Below are positions 46,401 to 57,499 of a stretch of DNA of 64,000 nucleotides, one piece after another. Origin of the DNA: Rostrohypoxylon terebratum (lineage: Eukaryota; Ascomycota; Sordariomycetes; Xylariales; Hypoxylaceae); assembly GCA_022497145.1 (NCBI GenBank), contig MU385856.1, positions 496,001-560,000 on the forward strand. The letters are read 5' to 3'. How positions within the stretch are numbered: position 1 is the stretch's first letter; each line of letters opens with the position of its first letter. Below the pieces are notes generated by a model, which saw nothing but the letters and a program-made list of their open reading frames with translations, ran no database searches and had not been told where the DNA came from. Position numbers and translations under genes: made by a program.

Positions 46401-47694
46401 CGTCAATTATACCACGAGGCTGGGTCGCACGAAGGCGGAAGAGTATACAGACGAACAGACAATCGAGCTATTCAGTGACCATGTCACATACGTCGTCACT
46501 CATGTCAAAACACCATGGCATCTTCCTCACGCCCATGGTTTTAAACTGGTGACCAAGATTGTCATTACTCATGTCGCCAAGTCGAAATGTAAACTCGCCA
46601 TATTCACGAAGGTTGTGTGGACAAAACCGCCAGCCCTCGCGAAGAACTTGGTTGAGCAACAGGCTCTGGACGATGCCGGCCAGGCGGCCGAAGATCTCGC
46701 CGAGATCGCTACTGACCAGGTACGGAAGCTCGGCCACCACAGCCGCACAAAACGCGCGATCCAGGTTTACGGAAACGTCGGACAGCAGACACAAGCGCTG
46801 GTGTTCACGCCTAACGAATCGGACTTAACGAAGAAGGCGCAAATAAACCCGCGCACGCTTAGCCAGATGCTCCTCGAGACTCTGCGGTCGTTTGCAGACA
46901 GCGTAGCGAGCTCACTTATGATGTGGGCATTCGCAGGAGTCAAGAAGCTCTACGACGTGATCACAGCGCAGTGGATCATTTTAAGTCTACTCGCTTTCAG
47001 CACCTTCACTAACATCGTCTTCTCGGGCCAGGGCACGTCCACGTGGTGGAACGAGCGTCGCGCTGTCAGTTACATGAACCGCATCGGTGTGGGCCCAAAT
47101 ATCGTCATGAGCAAAGCGATTTACATCGCAGATCTCGACGAGGCGACGCACGGCTCCGCCGGGCTGCAGGAGTGGCCAGAAGACAGCTATTGCTACTCCA
47201 CGTTTAGATCTATCGCGAACAGCACCGACGCGGATGCGCCGAGCGAGCAGGCAGGTGCAGCAATGGCGTGGAGTTCGAGTCGCGCGACGGCGAGAAGGCT
47301 AAGGCAGACAAGACAGAAATTGGGGAGCTACAGACACGATCTTATCGTCGCGATGCGCACGGTCAATAGCGTAGAGAGGGAAGTCGTGCGCGCGGAGTGG
47401 GAGAATTGGCTGCTCGATGAGAACCACCGCTGCGAACAGGTCGAGGCCGCGCTCGCGAGGTGGGATGAAGGCGGTGCGGAGAGGAGTGCTAAGGGGTGGG
47501 TTACGGGACAGGAGGTGCTGCAGGGCGGAGGTAGCAAGAATGGAAAGAAGAGTCAGGAGGAGAGAGAGAAAGATGAGGCGAAGAAGAGAAACTTGCAATT
47601 GTGGCATGAGGAGTACTGTGGTAGCTGCAAAGCTGATCGCGAAGCCTTGTTGCAGGAAAGGGAGAGGGAGAGCCTGGGAGCGGCTGCTTGGTAG
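43453..47694 (+). CDS. sip3: Sip3/Lam BAR-PH-VASt membrane-contact protein
   Basis: A single uninterrupted exon encodes 1413 residues. After an Ala/Thr-rich start, residues about 45-310 form a helical BAR-like domain (FRASALYFSEQVDAIERWLE). A PH domain follows at about 322-416 (KQGWLYLRTITGKPSRTNWI, ending MEWLEVFEVAKKK). A Ser/Pro-rich linker leads to a GRAM-like domain at about 700-840, then a VASt/StART-like domain at about 930-1080 (ACFHVLFGDKSFIFPKLYFE, KTPWHLPHAHGFKLVTK). A transmembrane segment is at about 1168-1192 (AQWIILSLLAFSTFTNIVF). This is the order of the yeast Sip3/Ysp1 (Lam2/Lam1) group, ER-anchored proteins at plasma-membrane contacts linked to sterol transport. The older name as a transcription factor (Snf1-interacting protein) is misleading. 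The last 200 residues are charged. Confidence 0.92.
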   Translation: MSTEKPATAAPAAAAAVPTTTTTTTTPPTKHKNPSVPVVLQEAGLDSPSFRASALYFSEQVDAIERWLESYVRTTAKLSHDLVGLEETIHTYLARIIPPPHISNVDNDYAALALKRFSEGSREWWVQILNAAKQMDSMSVEPIRNFLQSDLKNFKEARRVLEQTQKVFDTTLARYVGQSKTKEPSSLREDAFAVYETRKAYLKASMDFCFYAPQFRINLDKLIVQVSYDLWREMKKSRDAAGSFGKHGHEMDRVRGWAKEMELSEPTFKRQLQLARSDIGESALAAVKPSREIEDYSASTVPFLGSRGPLNVTTGQSAAIMEKQGWLYLRTITGKPSRTNWIRRWYYCRDGIFGWLVNSPQGVLQGDEIGVLLCNVKPAVGEERRFCFEVKTKNQTLLLQAETQAQLMEWLEVFEVAKKKAFEASVSRDNSSLPGGVDPAFSITPPSLPEFSAKALDAQIEDGANADRTGALSVPAPEVGLIPRPSFDLTTAPPKRSVTSLAREDGESSREHAARIMQKLDLHRRAFTSGLDTGPMPPPGTSGGIAGLISASHGLLPTYTGSGSKSSQPMPGPEVQPGSLAPATLAKPPATTNLSKTAVVYSGDRSLSSSSSQNLPTAILANYWGSNAWGREYSKANRSNVELEDPFGPNSPTVRMVPVGDGEEAKSPSSHKKAISMDARVNHAKADQPAIEKPPPETFPPDYPIELKTNSAQFRLLFPSVPMDEKLVLVFRASWISNSEDDRTVPTMAGNGRIYVTPDNMYFYGHQMDLVVTYTISLDTISEVTAAPGRDCDFIFLHLNQGTDIIGYTRVTIKTFLEDLDLLHARLNLLVDDLQAEEPMDVPELIRALINLEKEELDRKSPSMDSWEEISEHTPLDDGTAAGRAISPRNHDKAYNSRQKSSRKPLPKFQLPTHPVIYEPEDMQRKGAERNFEISAKACFHVLFGDKSFIFPKLYFESRAQHITQSPWKLNEAGKMERQFRFSVNYTTRLGRTKAEEYTDEQTIELFSDHVTYVVTHVKTPWHLPHAHGFKLVTKIVITHVAKSKCKLAIFTKVVWTKPPALAKNLVEQQALDDAGQAAEDLAEIATDQVRKLGHHSRTKRAIQVYGNVGQQTQALVFTPNESDLTKKAQINPRTLSQMLLETLRSFADSVASSLMMWAFAGVKKLYDVITAQWIILSLLAFSTFTNIVFSGQGTSTWWNERRAVSYMNRIGVGPNIVMSKAIYIADLDEATHGSAGLQEWPEDSYCYSTFRSIANSTDADAPSEQAGAAMAWSSSRATARRLRQTRQKLGSYRHDLIVAMRTVNSVEREVVRAEWENWLLDENHRCEQVEAALARWDEGGAERSAKGWVTGQEVLQGGGSKNGKKSQEEREKDEAKKRNLQLWHEEYCGSCKADREALLQERERESLGAAAW

Positions 47695-48146
47695 ATAAGA
47701 CGTAAGAGAAAGATAGCAGGGGTGGAAGCAAAATGTGTATAAGGGAGTACGAGTCGCCGCGAGCTCCTCACGTAGCGACGCGGAGTAGGTATACATACAG
47801 CTAATAGAAAGGGACGGGCGGAAAGGTTATACCATATATATGAAGCAAACAGACACCAAGTTCCGAGTGTACTAAGTGTTGTCTAGCAGTCGAGAAAGCA
47901 GGGATAAACATCATGATTCTAATACCCAGTTAGCTTGTTTAGGTATATTTTCTTTTGTGATGAGATAGTCTACTGCTTCGAGATTTTATAGCGATTCCCG
48001 TGTTCCAATTCCATTGTTAGTAATAACCCCATTTGAAAATTTCAAAATCCAGTTGTTCCCCTTGCCCATGCGACAACCAAAAAAAAATAACAAGACTACT
48101 TGTTAGTTATTAATTTTATTCCCAGTCTGTTAATATAATGTCAGGG
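47695..48146. other. Spacer, SIP3 3' side
   Basis: About 450 bp downstream of SIP3. AT-rich toward the tRNA gene; no gene recognised. Confidence 0.6.
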
Positions 48147-48165
48147 AAAAAAATTTAAAAAAAAA
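48147..48165 (-). terminator. Pol III terminator of tRNA-Ile
   Basis: On the minus strand, a run of nine T (48165-48157) begins 5 nt after the tRNA 3' end and is followed by a seven-T run (48153-48147). This is the usual RNA polymerase III stop signal. Confidence 0.85.
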
Positions 48166-48170
48166 TGAAA

Positions 48171-48276
48171 TGGTCCCAGAGAGGCTTGAACTCTCGGCCT
48201 TCGCATTTACTTAATATTTCATATGCAAGATATGGCAATATTAGTACGACGCTCTAACCAACTGAGCTATGGGACC
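48171..48276 (-). tRNA. tRNA-Ile(AAU) with 32-nt intron
   Basis: The 5' half is 48276-48239 and the 3' half 48206-48171, giving a 74-nt cloverleaf. The acceptor stem GGTCCCA pairs with TGGGACC, discriminator A. The D arm is GCTC..GAGC with AGTTGGTTA in the loop, the anticodon stem TCGTA pairs with TGCGA (one G-U), and the anticodon loop is CTAATAA with anticodon AAT (AAU). The T arm is GAGAG-TTCAAGC-CTCTC. The 32-nt intron (48238-48207) sits one base after the anticodon, the standard nuclear position. Box A (TAGCTCAGTTGG) and box B (AGTTCAAGCC) internal promoters are present. It lies between two plus-strand protein genes, in the opposite orientation. Confidence 0.95.
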
Positions 48277-49558
48277 ATGTGGAGGGTTTGGAACTTGATG
48301 TGTGAAAGATTGTCATGATTCAGTCTATAAACTTCCTTGCTAATCTTGTAGGATGTAACCGGCTAGTTGGGGGTTAAGTTGATAGCAGGATATTCGGATC
48401 AGGGACCGATAGGGCGCTACTGCATAACTAGAGAGTAAGCAAAAGAACCTTGGAAGTGAGCCTCTAACTGATGAAAATACTTGATTGGGCTAGAGGCTGA
48501 CAGAGTTCAAAGTGTACAAATCTGTATCGAAATGCCACCGGTTCCGTAAGGGGGTGTGGTGAGCGCCACCTACATCAACAAGACCTGCAGGATCATTGTT
48601 TTACATACAATTGATGACGATATTAGCAAGATCACCGTGTAACCAGGGAGAAGGGCATGGAAAAGGCTAGCAGAAGTTTTAGTACTACTATGTATTCGAT
48701 ACCTCGTGTGCGGCTTCGCCACAGAAGGGTGACCGAGTAAAAATTAACAACACCTCATGAACAAGTAATTCATAAATAGACAACCATCTTAGCGATCTTT
48801 GCTTACAACGAAGACCTCGGATATTCTTTCATACAGTTGTCTAAGTGAAAGAGAAAGATCTTTAGGGAGCCTCGGTAGGTAGTAACTCAGCTGTCAATTA
48901 ATAGGGGTTTAACCTCTAAGCTTCGTTGAAGAGTGGGGAGGCGTACTACATATGTAATTCTTATCGCACGTGGGCATCCCTGTCAATGGCACTGCCAGGT
49001 GCCGGTTTTGCGGTATGCGGATTAAGTTCTTCCTCTATTACCTATCATTCCAATCATTCCGCCCAAATTGTGTAACAGTGAATCAGGGGCGAGGATGGAT
49101 AGATGCAAATATGACGTCAATATATTCTATTAGAGTCGTTCGCATTACGTTAAACATGGTAGATAAGATCACTGCTAAATTTACTAGATCCAACTGAGAA
49201 AAGGCCAAGAGTTAAGAATTCAGAACTCCAAATTATCTCTTAATAGTATTAGTAACTAACTCCTAACAACATTGAACCCTAGACTCCTAGAGACGATTCC
49301 TAACCTCGTAATCAGCCAATTCCTTTTGCTCCTATGGTGTATTATTATTATCTTTGTTTTCAGTAGCGCCTGACGCATAGAATGGGAGCCTTAACTTCTT
49401 AATCCACTTTGTACCTAGTTTTGGAGCCTCTCGTTGCTTTCTTCTGCTGTTCACTATATCTCGACTTCGAGCTACGCCGCGTAACTCACTTATACCTCAC
49501 CTACAAATCAATTCCCTGGCGGCGACTGAACATTGACGTCGGATAGGAGGACTTGATT
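48277..49558. other. Intergenic, no gene recognised
   Basis: About 1.3 kb between the tRNA 5' end and the DUF3074 gene. It should contain that gene's promoter and leader. AT-rich with scattered stops; nothing specific seen. Confidence 0.6.
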
Positions 49559-51748
49559 ATGCCGAGCGCCCACGAGGCCTTCAAGGCCCTCGCTCCTGTC
49601 AATTGGGACGATATCGCTCATGACAGGCTCGAGACTTTCTTGGAGGAAATATTCAACGACGCCCAGTGTATTCTCGATTCGATCCCGGTCTCTTCCGCGT
49701 CCTCTACCCAGAAAGTAGGCAGACCAAGATCAGCCACCGATTCGAATCTCCCCTCTCTATCTAGCAGATCCTCGAAATTGTCAGACCGCGCGTCAGAGCT
49801 GAGGAAGGATTGGAAGGAAGTCAAGGTCAATCCACGTGAGAACCCACTGGGTTTGGACGTCTACAAGCTTGCCGCAAAGGATGGGAAAGGTGCCTGGTTT
49901 GCGAGACGTAGCGTCCACGATATCCTCACTTTTGAAAAATGGAAGTTGGGCATGGAGAAAGAGCTCGACGAGAGCATGAAAGTACAAGGAAAACCCGGTG
50001 ATGGGAGCATCAGAGGCATAGGGGCCGATCAAAAGGTTGAGAATAAGATTGTCGAAGGTCGTGGCAGGATGCAGGGTAGGTCAATCATTAATCTGCCTAA
50101 CCATCAGAGAGATCTCGTTTTCGAACGCTGGCCTGGCTGACCCATTGAACCAGTTTACCAACTGTCCGCACAATTTCCTGGACCAACAACGCCACGAGAC
50201 TTTATCACTTTATTGATAAGTTCTGACTCAGCTATTGATGTCCCTGGAACGCCTAAACATTACATGCTCGTATCAAAGCCCTGTATACATCCAGAGTGTC
50301 CGCCACGCCAAGGTTATATTCGCGGGCAGTATGAATCGGTCGAATTTATTCGTGAAATTAGAATCGAGAAGCCTCTCCGCAAGACCCGATCATCAATTGA
50401 TCTGCCTAACGACGAGTTTGCAGCATCAACACGAATTACAGAAGAGGACCTTGGTAGGCAGGCTTCTATTCGCTCAGCACGTCAAGCGGAGTCGGCTTCT
50501 CCGTTAGGAGATGGCGAGGCGAGAAGAAGACGTGGCAAAACTATTGGACATGCAAACACAAGTGATACCGTGGATAATGATGAAGACTACGATACCATGG
50601 TCGAATGGCTAATGGTTACCCGAAGTGATCCTGGCGGAAGTGTGCCGCGCTTCATGATCGAAAGGGGTACACCTCCCGGTATTGCCGGTGACGCCAATAA
50701 GTTCGTCAAGTGGATTTCATCAAAGTCCGTTCACGATTTCACCGAAGCCGATAGTGGGGACACGAAACTCAAGCAGGAAGCCGAGGAAGCCGAAGAGTCA
50801 ACATCTAAGAAGCGAGCCTCGACACATACTACCCAGAATATTACCAGGTCCCCCAGTGCGCCACTCCTATCAGCTATTGACGAGAAGGAGGAAGCAATGG
50901 AACAAACCAACCCTACCGGATTTTATGGCATGATATCAAATGTCCTCAACACTGCGGCCTCAGCAGCTGCCTCTCATCTTCCGAACCCTTTTGGATCTGT
51001 TGACGACGATAACATGGGCTCTTCTGACATCTCGGAATCGCCTATGAACGATGATGATGTCTCATCAACCGGCAGCTTTCACAGTCTGGAAGCTGGGGAT
51101 GCAGAAGAAAACGACGGGTCATCCTCTAAGCCAGAAGAAAGCTCAACACAACTCACGCCTTCAGTCACAAACGGCGGCGCGGAGTCCATGCGCTCTACTG
51201 ACTCCCTAGCCCGCTCAGCGGGGGCATCACAGCACGATAAGGAGCTAAAAAAGCTCGAAGAGCGCAAGCGGAAGACGGAAGAGAAGCTACGGCGCGCGCA
51301 AGAAAAGGCGCTCGCAAAACGGAGCAGCACATCGGAAACTTCTTCCCAGCGCGAGGAAACAGCCCTACAGAAACTACGCGAGAAGCACGAGCGCGAAGTA
51401 GCCAAGCAGCAAGAGAAATACCAGAAAGAACTCAAGAGGCTGGAAGCCAAGCGCGAGAACGAACAGAAGAAGTCCGAGGCGCGCAGGAAGAAGATGCTAG
51501 AGAGGGAAGAGAAAAATAATATGGCGATGGAGCTGGATAAGGTCCGGGCGGAGCGCGACCTCGCGTTGAAGAAGATGGAGATCCTCCAAGAGCAGGTCGG
51601 TCAGCTGCAGGCACAGAACACGATGTTGGTCGCTAGGTTGGGCCGCGAGGGGATCTCGATCAACGGCGAGGGGTCCGCGGGGACGAGGACCCCGCCCCCG
51701 CCTCCTATCAAGAGAGCTATGACGGACCAGATGTCTCAGAAGACTTGA
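49559..51748 (+). CDS. DUF3074 (START-like) protein with C-terminal coiled coil
   Basis: Exons 49559-50075 and 50154-51748 (intron 78 nt) encode 703 residues. Residues about 75-380 contain the fungal DUF3074 region, a START-like fold: GAWFARRSVHDILTFEKWKL, QLSAQFPGPTTPRDFITLLI, HYMLVSKPCIHPECPPRQGY, MVEWLMVTRSDPGGSVPRFM. The domain is interrupted by a Ser-rich insertion. Residues about 550-670 form a strong charged coiled coil (KKLEERKRKTEEKLRRAQEK onward), followed by a Pro-rich tail. START-like domains bind hydrophobic ligands such as lipids; the ligand here is unknown. The start is ATG 49559, the only upstream ATG in frame. It lies on the same strand as SIP3, another START-fold protein, with only the tRNA between. 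Confidence 0.88.
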
Positions 51749-52302
51749 GACTGTGGCTGGAGATGCAGATGTGCGTAGAAGCTAGATTGCGTGGGGGTTA
51801 AGTACCTGTATCTAGGTACCTATATAGCAGTGATTAAAGCTGCGGGTGAGGGAAATGAACACACGGGGAGAATTGGGGATCTCCGTTCACGGATACGACA
51901 AGATGAAGGATAGGTAGATACATTCGAGCGTGCACGATACCATTTGAGACAAAGGGGCTTAGACATGGCGCCGCCATTATACGAATTGCTTTTTGGGGGT
52001 GGCCAAAATCTTGGATTGGATTGGCAAAAACGAATTGAGCGCAGGCTCGTGGTCATTGGATAACATACGAGACGAAACGATGAGACTGACGAGGTCACGA
52101 AGTGTATCAATATCATTAGCATTGACAACGAACAAGATACAGATACATTGGAGATGAGAGACGGGCGTGTGCGATGTTTCAAGTGATGAGTTGAAGTTAA
52201 CTTTGCAAAGATGGAGGTAAATATCACTTTTAGGTCGCCGTAAAAAACGTAGAATATGTCTAAAGTCTACCTGGCTCTCACCAAGCACCGTTGTCCCCTC
52301 GC
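51749..52302. other. Convergent 3' spacer
   Basis: 554 bp between the stop codons of the DUF3074 gene and TRM732. It begins with TACCTGTATCTAGGTACCTATATA near 51802. An open frame on the minus strand here has no recognisable features and probably lies in the TRM732 3' region. Confidence 0.55.
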
Positions 52303-55300
52303 TCACTTAACTAATCCATCGCACATCCCAAGCAACAGTCCATGAACCTCAGCCTTCCGCCCTTCATCTCGGAACCTCCGCAACTCATCCGCAACCTCCA
52401 TGTTCCCTGCCGCAGCGAGAGCAGCTCCGCCGACCAGGATGCGCGCGCAGATAGCGAAAACCTCAGGTTTCGACATCCAGCCCAGCGGCCCGTCTTTACC
52501 CTCCGATCGCGCGAGATCGGTCAGTGTCTGCAGACCTGCCAGGATCCATTGGGAGAGCGTTATTTCCACCAGTGACGAGGGAGAGGTTGGCGTGGGGGTT
52601 AGAAGGGACGAGAACACGTTGCTCCACCGCCGCACTTCCCGCACCTCGTCTACGTATAGGTTCTGCTCCTCGACGACGAATAGGGAGTCGTCGAAACGCA
52701 TGGCTTCGGCTAGCTGCGTCGAGGCGGGCGTCCAGGACGAGAGGAGATTGGCGGGCGAGACGCCACCTCCAACGCCGTCGGATATGGGAGTTGCGATGTG
52801 TCCGATCATGCGGCAAGCCACATGCGCTTTGAACTCGTCGGTGGTGCCGTACCAGAAGAGCAGTCGGTGAAGGAGCCGGCGGCCCGCTTCAACGGAGATG
52901 AGTCGCTGGTTCGAGAGTAAAGGCGTTGCGGCTAAGGCTGCGGCCGCACGAACTTCATCGTCGTCGTCGTTAAGGGCGTCGTATAGAGCGAGGAGCCAGA
53001 GTATATGTGCCGCATTGAGAGGGTTATCGGGGGTACAGCTATTAATGCTTATAGAAAATGAGCGCATCGACAATACGGCAGCCATACGGGTATCGAATGT
53101 CTGTAAGTGCAGATATTAGTATTAAATCGAAAAGAGAAATTGAATACATCGAGAAGTAACTTACCCTATCCGCCATCCCGGCGTCACTCATCATCGCGCC
53201 CCAAGACCGAATCCACGGCTCCAAGGTATCCCAGGTTTCCCCTTTCGCTCGCGAGAGGAGTATTGCCAATAGTGGCCCGCTTATACCGATCGTAGCATCT
53301 GATAGACTCGGGTTCGTCGGTTTCCCGTGGAAATCTGCCCAGAATTGCTTGATCGTCTTATTTGAGGGAAGATGCTTGAGCCCTTCCCCAGAAGTATCGC
53401 GTATTATTCCGTCTATGAGTTCCGCAAGATTCTCTAATGCAATTGTTCGCGGCTCCGGAGCACCAGTCTCGAGGAATATTCGTATGTATGCGTCAATAAG
53501 GTCGGCTCGCGTTTCGTTAGACTGTGATGGCCCAAGAGCAGATATGCTCTCTAGTATGGAACAGGTGACGTTGATGTCGCCCCTCAGACTAGCCATCAAA
53601 ATTTGTGCTAGAACATTGCTTTCTCCTCCTTCAGACTGCCGTAGAGAATGCTGAATGGCTGCTTGCCCGAGCCCGATATCTAGCAATGCCGACGGCGTTT
53701 TACTTGTGTCTAACTGACTGCTGAGTACGAAAATTTTGGACATTAGATTATCGAATGATCCAATGAGCGATGCTGCTTCTGGTAGATTCAGCCCGGTGAT
53801 GAAACTAGTCACATCGACGTACACTGCTCTTACTTCCGAGCATGTCTTGACGCATCCATCTATTAAAAGCGCCTCGAGGAGATCATATACAGTTTGAATC
53901 TCATGACCTGCTAATTGTTAGTTCTCAAATCGGTATAAGAGGCCTACTACGAAATACACACTTGAAAGTTGATCGGGCATGACCTCAACGAGCCTCTCCA
54001 GCAAAAACTTAAGCGTTAGGAGCGCTCCATGAAGTTTGTTGGCGGAGCTGCCACAATCTTGTAGAAGATGAGCAATGGATTCGGTCCAACCTGGTTTCAA
54101 AAGAAAGGAGCACAAAGTGCGGGCTGCGATTTCTCTGACATGCCAAATGCGGCTTCCCAGATACCATGCAATGATGCCGTAGAGCTTGTCGCGAACTTCC
54201 TCTGGCGGGCCCGCTCGACGGATGATATCCAACGCTGGGAAGACGGATTCTGCGGTTTGACTCCCGATCAAAACTCCTGTGGATTGTTGGCCCATCTCAA
54301 GCAGGCCCACAAGAAGCTCAGGTAGAGCTTTGAACTTGTGATAAGAAATTTTGATGGTTCGCCCATCCCAGCCTGCTTCGATTGACGATTTACTCTCGCT
54401 AGTGCCAAAGAGGCAGTCTATAAGGCTTCGTAACAGCAAGAGGCCACAGTTCCGGATCGCCCAACTAGGTATTCTGTGAGTTGAGCGGTATCTATAATCC
54501 CATATAATCAAATACTTACACCTCAGATTTGAGACTGTTTGCTGCTAGTTGCAGACAATCAGTCAGGTAGGGCTCTGCCATTTTATTTAGAAATGAGCTC
54601 TTAAATATATCCTTGATACAATTCAAGGCGTGCACTTGGGGTAGATTCGAACCGTCAGTTTCCGAGACGAGTGCTGGTTGGCGACCAATGTCTTGGAGGT
54701 TATGAATGACGTTTTCGAAGGATGGACGTTCCGCGTTGGAGGATAGTATGCCAACTATGAGAGCGGGAATACCAGCCGATCTTCGAGTTGTCGATGCTTG
54801 AGTATGAATGCAACTCAAAGCCCCCTGGTTGGTATCTTAGCATATTGGCATGATTTGGACGTTCGGAATACACCAACCGTATACCATTCGTCTAGGAGGC
54901 TGGGTCCATCACCCGACTTGACCGGGAAGTATTTGACAAGCTGGCAGCAGCTAGTGAATGTCTGTGATACAGTTGTGAACGCTCCTCGGTGCCGCAAATT
55001 GGATAGCTCATCAAATGTAAGTCTCCCAATAGCCTCGAAATTCTGCCTTGAAGGAGATAGAAGCCCATGACCTCCTTTTTGGCGGGAGTTATTCGCGATT
55101 GTACGCATCAAATTACTACTCATTGTTAAGATCTCGCCGCCGTAAGATGTACTTATATGAATCGTTATCTTACCTTGACTCATGAATCGCTCTGAAACTG
55201 TAGCTAAGCAAATCTTTGGTATCTAGCCCTTCAACTTCTTCTAGCTCTTCAGGAAGATGGCCTTCAGGTGAATCATCGCAAAGAACGTGTCGGACGATTC

Positions 55301-57499
55301 GCCATATTCTCTGGCAGCATGCGATAGCGCGGTCCTGAAGTTCTAATAGTGTCCCAATATCTGCTTCAAAGAACTTAATATTTGAAAGAGAGCCCCAAAT
55401 ATATCTTTTTAAATCAGTAAATCTCTATTGATATGTTCGACGAAGAATAGGAGGAAAAACTTACCGAAGGGATGCAAAGTTACCGTGTACCGGGGCTTGG
55501 AGAACTGCAGTAGCTAAGTCATGCTCGGCGGCGTCAAGTTTGACTTCGAGTTTCGACAAAATGTCAAGAGGAACTGCAATTCTTTCTTTGGCATTCGTGC
55601 GCCAGCGACATAGGAGCTCAGATGATCGAGCGGCACCATCCGAGTGATCAGCGCGGGCTGTCCTTCGCGCAAGCTCATCCGCCCTACGACAAAAGTTATG
55701 AAGCTCCTCTATAGGCGTTCTTCCAAGTGTATGAATTTGGTCTCTAAGGGCCGAGTCTTTGTTTTCAAGCGAGAGGGATATTATCAGAGAAGCTGCCGTC
55801 TCTCTTACATCATCAAATGGGTCCATGACGAGGTCCAAAACAGATCGGAACCACGTCGTATCAACGAGAAGACTCCTTAACTCAAGAGAGTTGTCCATGT
55901 TGTTTACTCGGGGTGTAGCTGGTTGAATTATATATGCCATAGCTTTTAATGCGGTGATATGTCGCTGGTAAGATGCAGTGGGGGCAAGCTCGTCTTTGAG
56001 GAAGCCCACGTACCAAGAGATGAAGTCCTCATGTCGGCGTAGCGTATCGCGAAGTTCTGTGATTGTATGCTCTTGGTTATTCTGAAGTCTAATGTTTTTG
56101 ACTTCCGACGACACATTGTTCACAGGCTTGCCCTCTCCAGTTTTGCTGATTTTCTTCGACGTTCGATCGATCTCGCGCCCTAAAGACTCAACGGTGTTCT
56201 GGACACGTTTGATCATGTTCCGCGAATGACCCAGAACATCATACCGCATCTTTGGGTCAGAATCCTCATGGAATGATGGCAGGTGTTTTTTCAATAGCTC
56301 TAAAGCTTCTGAAGTATACGGTTTTGTTGTAGATGACGATGCTATTAAAATGGAGACGGCCGAGGACCGTGCTTCGAAGGAATCATGGCATAAGACGCTC
56401 TCAAGTATGTCTGCTCGGAGGTGCGAAGCTGATTGAGAATTTGTTTCGATTTCTTTAGGCCTATTAGCTAAGGATCTTCCAGTCGGTGGGTATATGCCAT
56501 GGGCAAGTCCTTACCACGACCCGGCTCATCTACCACGCCGACTTTCTTTCCTGCTTCAAGCATAGCGAGCCATAACATAGAATTAGGGTCTAAGCCGTTG
56601 CTTTCATGACTTCTGAGCGTCTGTAAAGAAAACAGGCGGTCAAGGTATGTTAATGAGCCAATTTTATCGGTCTTGAATAACGGCACGAAAATGTAAAGTT
56701 TGATTGATTCAAGATAGTCGACATTCGTTTGTAGCGCCTTATATATGAACTTATGCCAGGATTCAGGGTTGTGCCTAACATCTCTATCCGCATACCAAGG
56801 GTTAGTAAATACAGTAACAAGAAGTTTTCCGGCTACAGAACATATGTGATGTAGTTCCATCCAAGTAAAGATTTTCGCGATGAAAGTGTCCCAGAGGCCG
56901 ATCTCGTCCGAAGGGAGGTCCTTTATCCCCTTATAGATTTCCAGTATACTATACAGATATACCAGTTTCTTTTGAATGAAATGATCTAAAGCAGCGATGG
57001 CAGATTTTACTGACGGCCGAGACGATTGCTGCGTAATCGTGGATATGGTGTTAGCCAATATAGTATCCCTGACGGATATACCAACATCTGGTATAGGGTT
57101 ATTAGATATAAAATAAACGAGGAAATCGAGGACGAGCCTCATAGATCGGTGGGAATCCTGCTCATTCCATTCCATGAAGAAGTCGAAAAGCCTCAAGGCA
57201 GTACTCTCTGCGAAGGCGAAGTTTTGCAATGCAGGCTTGGAAGACCTTGAGCACTGCTCAACAAAGCCATAAAGCTTTCCGCAAGTGTTTCCGGAAGATT
57301 GCTTCGGCCTTGAAGCACAGATCATGAGTTCCTCGAAAATGGTTTGCCTAGCACATTTGCATGAATACAAGATCAGCTTCATCGGATCGGTCCAAACTCA
57401 CCATAGCCCTAATTCTTCAGGCTGTCCCTCAAGCCAAGAAACAGCGTGCTTCGGATTGAAGTCAGTCTTTCCGACGCTTGCGAGTATTGAAGCTTCCAT
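52303..57499 (-). CDS. trm732: Trm732/THADA-type tRNA 2'-O-methylation cofactor
   Basis: Nine exons (57499-57402, 57347-56515, 56467-55465, 55404-55174, 55115-54878, 54824-54520, 54473-53962, 53907-53165, 53100-52303) join in phase to 1586 residues. The diagnostic DUF2428 region runs across exons 3-6, with NLMRTIANNSRQKGGHGLL, DELSNLRHRGAFTTVSQTF and TTRRSAGIPALIVGILSS, as in yeast Trm732 and human THADA. The rest is alpha-helical HEAT/ARM-like repeat. Yeast Trm732 binds the methyltransferase Trm7 to place the 2'-O-methyl group at position 32 of the anticodon loop of certain tRNAs in the cytoplasm; Trm7 is not in this window. The introns are 46-64 nt; the one before exon 4 ends in AAAAAG, the others in CAG or TAG. 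It diverges from TIM23. Confidence 0.92.
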
